Positions 30,587 to 32,680 of a stretch of 32,680 nt of DNA are shown piece after piece. The stretch is from Planctomycetia bacterium (GTDB lineage Bacteria > Planctomycetota > UBA1135 > GCA-002686595). The notes below the pieces were generated by a model. The model searched no databases and had not been told where the DNA came from. It saw nothing but the letters and a program-made list of their open reading frames with translations. Positions within the stretch are counted from its first letter, which is position 1, and every line of letters starts with the position of its first letter. The DNA is taken from contig SXXH01000295.1 in NCBI GenBank assembly GCA_005789645.1, forward strand, positions 1 to 32,680. Direction: 5' to 3'. A program made the translations under genes and the position numbers.

Positions 30587-31066
30587 GGCCCCGGGCGTCC
30601 CAAGCCCCGGAAAGGCACCGCAAAGCTAGGAAATCGCCGAGCTAGAAATTTTCCTAGGATAAGTCTAGGTAGGAGTGGATGCGGGTCGGGATGTCGCATT
30701 CTTGGGCTTTGTCCCAATTTCCGATTGCTGGACGGGCTGTAAGGGCTGTTGGCAGCGCTTGCCTGAGCTCCCATGGCTGCACGAGGTTTTTTTGGGAAAA
30801 GTGGCATTTCGCAGCCAAAAATCAACCAATTTGCGTTCGGCTTCGGCTCCGAGGCGCGACCGGTGTCGAGTGCCAGTGCAGAGGGCTTGCAGATGGCAGG
30901 GCTAGGAATGCGCATTTTGCGGATTCTGCGTCCAACGGGACTTGATTCCTACGCACTTGGCTCCATTTGCCAAGAAAATTTCTGGGATACAGTCCTGCTT
31001 GTCTGGGTCGTAGTTCGGTTCTCCAGCAGGGATCACCTACGCCGCAGAACGGCCCCCAACCCCGAG

Positions 31067-32155
31067 ATGATGACCATGCGAGTGCCGACGCTGGAAAATC
31101 TGCGAGCCCTCATCGCCTGTGAAGAGGGACCTTGTGTTTCCTTGTACCTGCCGACGGTCGTTGGCGGCAGCCCGGACGACCGGAGCCATTTCCACGCCGA
31201 GTTGACGCGTCTGCGCAACCAACTCGCCGCCAGCCACCCGGCACGCGTCGTCGCCGAGTTGTTGTCGCCGCTCGAGGCGTTGTCGACCGCGGACTTCTGG
31301 AGCCAGGCCAAGTCCACGCTGGTGGCCTTCCGCTCGCAGACCACCTTGGCCCACTGGCACCTGCCGCTCGTCTTGCCCGAGCGCGCGGTCGTGGGCGCCA
31401 AGACGCATGTTCGGCCGCTCCTGACGCACCTGCAGTCGAATCGCGGCTTCTACCTGCTGAGGTTGAACGACTCGGAGGTGCGGTTGCACGCCGGCTCGGC
31501 CTTCGGCCTCGAGCCCGTCGAGCTGCCTCTCGCCTTGGATCCGGCGTGCGCCAAGTTGCAGGCAGCTGGTCCGTTCGCCGCGGCCGAGGTCGAGGCCTCG
31601 GTCGGCATCGATCCGCTGCGTCGCATCCGCGCCATCGAGCGCGCCGTGGCGCAAGTCGTGTCCGCTTCGCCGCGTCCGTTGCTGGTGGCGGCACCCGAGC
31701 GCGAACTGTGGATGTTCCGCTCGGTGGCGCGCTTCGACGACATGATCGCCTTCGGCTTGGTGGGCGACCTCGGCCACCTGTCGTTGGACGCCATGCACGC
31801 CCGCGCCTGGCCAGTGGTCGAGCAGCACCTCGACGAGCAGAACCTCGATGTGCTCGATCGCTGGGGCGCCTTGTCGGGCGCCAACCGCGCGAGCGACGAC
31901 CTGTCGATCATCGCTCGCGCCACGACGATGGGCCGTGTGCGCGAACTGATCCTCGACCGCGAGGCCGTGGTCCACGGGCGACTGGATCGCAGCACCGGCA
32001 CGGTGCAGCGGACCGTCGCGCGCGGTCCGCGCGAGGACGCGAACGTGCTGGAGGAATTGGCGGAGTCGGTCTGCCTGCACGGAGGCGAAGTGTTCCGCCT
32101 GCGTCACGACCGCATGCCGACGCGTTCGCCCATCGCGGCGACCCTGCGTTGGTGA
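31067..32155 (+). CDS. Bacterial archaeo-eukaryotic release factor (baeRF) family protein
   Basis: VPTLENLRALIACEEGPCVSLYLPTVVGG...LLSPLEALSTADFWSQAKSTLVAFRS...LPLVLPERAVVGAKTHVRPLLTHLQSNRGFYLLRLNDSEVRLHAG...FGLEPVELP; C-term TTMGRVRELILDREAVVHGRLDR. Pattern matches baeRF-type proteins from memory. Confidence 0.72.
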   Translation: MMTMRVPTLENLRALIACEEGPCVSLYLPTVVGGSPDDRSHFHAELTRLRNQLAASHPARVVAELLSPLEALSTADFWSQAKSTLVAFRSQTTLAHWHLPLVLPERAVVGAKTHVRPLLTHLQSNRGFYLLRLNDSEVRLHAGSAFGLEPVELPLALDPACAKLQAAGPFAAAEVEASVGIDPLRRIRAIERAVAQVVSASPRPLLVAAPERELWMFRSVARFDDMIAFGLVGDLGHLSLDAMHARAWPVVEQHLDEQNLDVLDRWGALSGANRASDDLSIIARATTMGRVRELILDREAVVHGRLDRSTGTVQRTVARGPREDANVLEELAESVCLHGGEVFRLRHDRMPTRSPIAATLRW

Positions 32156-32195
32156 GCGCGAATCGAGCAATCAGCTGGGAGGCTGAGGGAGAAGA

Positions 32196-32228
32196 CGGCG
32201 CCGTCCGGGGATGACCCGGGCGGCGCCG
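32196..32228 (+). terminator. Strong GC hairpin between convergent genes, intrinsic-terminator-like
   Basis: cggcgccgtccggg-gatga-cccgggcggcgccg (14-bp stem, one G-U wobble), followed by gtcttt. Confidence 0.7.
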
Positions 32229-32282
32229 GTCTTTCGCGTTCGCGCAAGCAAGCAGGAATGGCGCGGGCCGCGCCTTCGGTCG

Positions 32283-32680
32283 TCAAATGTTCAGCGCGCG
32301 CCCGTCGACGGCCAGTGCCGCTTCCTTGACCACTTCGCTCAAGGTCGGGTGGGCGTGGCAGGTGCGAGCCACATCCTCGCTGCTCGAGCCGAACTCCATC
32401 GCCATCGCGATCTCGGCGATCAAGTCGCCGGCGCGCGGGCCGATGATGTGGCCGCCGAGGATCCTGTCGGTCTCTTGGTGCGCGAGGATCTTGACGAATC
32501 CGTCGGTGTGGCCGAGCGCGCGCGCGCGCGCGTTGGCCATGAAGGGGAAGGAGCCCTTCTTGTACGGGATGCCCGCGGCCTTGAGCTCCTCCTCGGTCTT
32601 GCCGACCGAGGCGATCTAGGGCGAGGTGTAGACGACGGTGGGGATCGCGTCGTAGTTCACATGGCAATGCCCGGTGGCGA
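32283..32680 (-). pseudogene. lpdA: Dihydrolipoyl dehydrogenase, C-terminal part, interrupted by in-frame TAG (5' end outside window)
   Basis: Minus-strand frame reads [130 protein letters not shown]; the * is TAG at 32618-32616. Confidence 0.85.

Noticed and set aside
30773-31066. N-terminal extension of the baeRF ORF
   Set aside because: Composition is non-coding-like (A/T runs, mixed third positions), and baeRF similarity starts at VPTLENLRALI.
32616-32618. Pyrrolysine-type recoding of TAG
   Set aside because: TAG appears as an ordinary terminator elsewhere (for example at 22864-22862), and the conserved residue is Glu one base away; mutation or sequence error is simpler.

Overview
GC-rich chromosomal window that looks like Planctomycetota. 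This placement is inferred from the Ser/Thr kinase-SUMF1 fusions and from a PD40 protein ending in a Cys-rich 'CPCGN...FNLSNGLSLEW' module. Most of the window is ordinary housekeeping: thrB-thrC-DedA, dapA-pdxJ, rsmD-nagA, recN, a proline iminopeptidase, manA, an RluB/RsuA-type pseudouridine synthase, a tandem M16 peptidase pair, and the 3' part of lpdA. Accessory genes are two paralogous membrane kinase-coiled-coil-SUMF1 proteins, a metzincin-like secreted protease, a class-A beta-lactamase-like lipoprotein, a tandem pair of uncharacterised secreted proteins, and a baeRF-family protein with a long AT-richer leader. I saw no tRNA, rRNA, CRISPR, transposase, reverse transcriptase or recognisable defence island, and I cannot claim a clear new multi-gene system. 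The best leads are: (i) the 5'-truncated kinase has AWG where its paralog has DWG (DFG-Asp lost), so it is a predicted pseudokinase; (ii) an in-frame TAG interrupts the conserved TSPE motif of lpdA; (iii) the tandem secreted family with strong hairpins and a 12-bp repeat; (iv) the structured CTAG-rich leader before the baeRF gene; (v) a small probably frameshifted ORF at about 14.09-14.56 kb.
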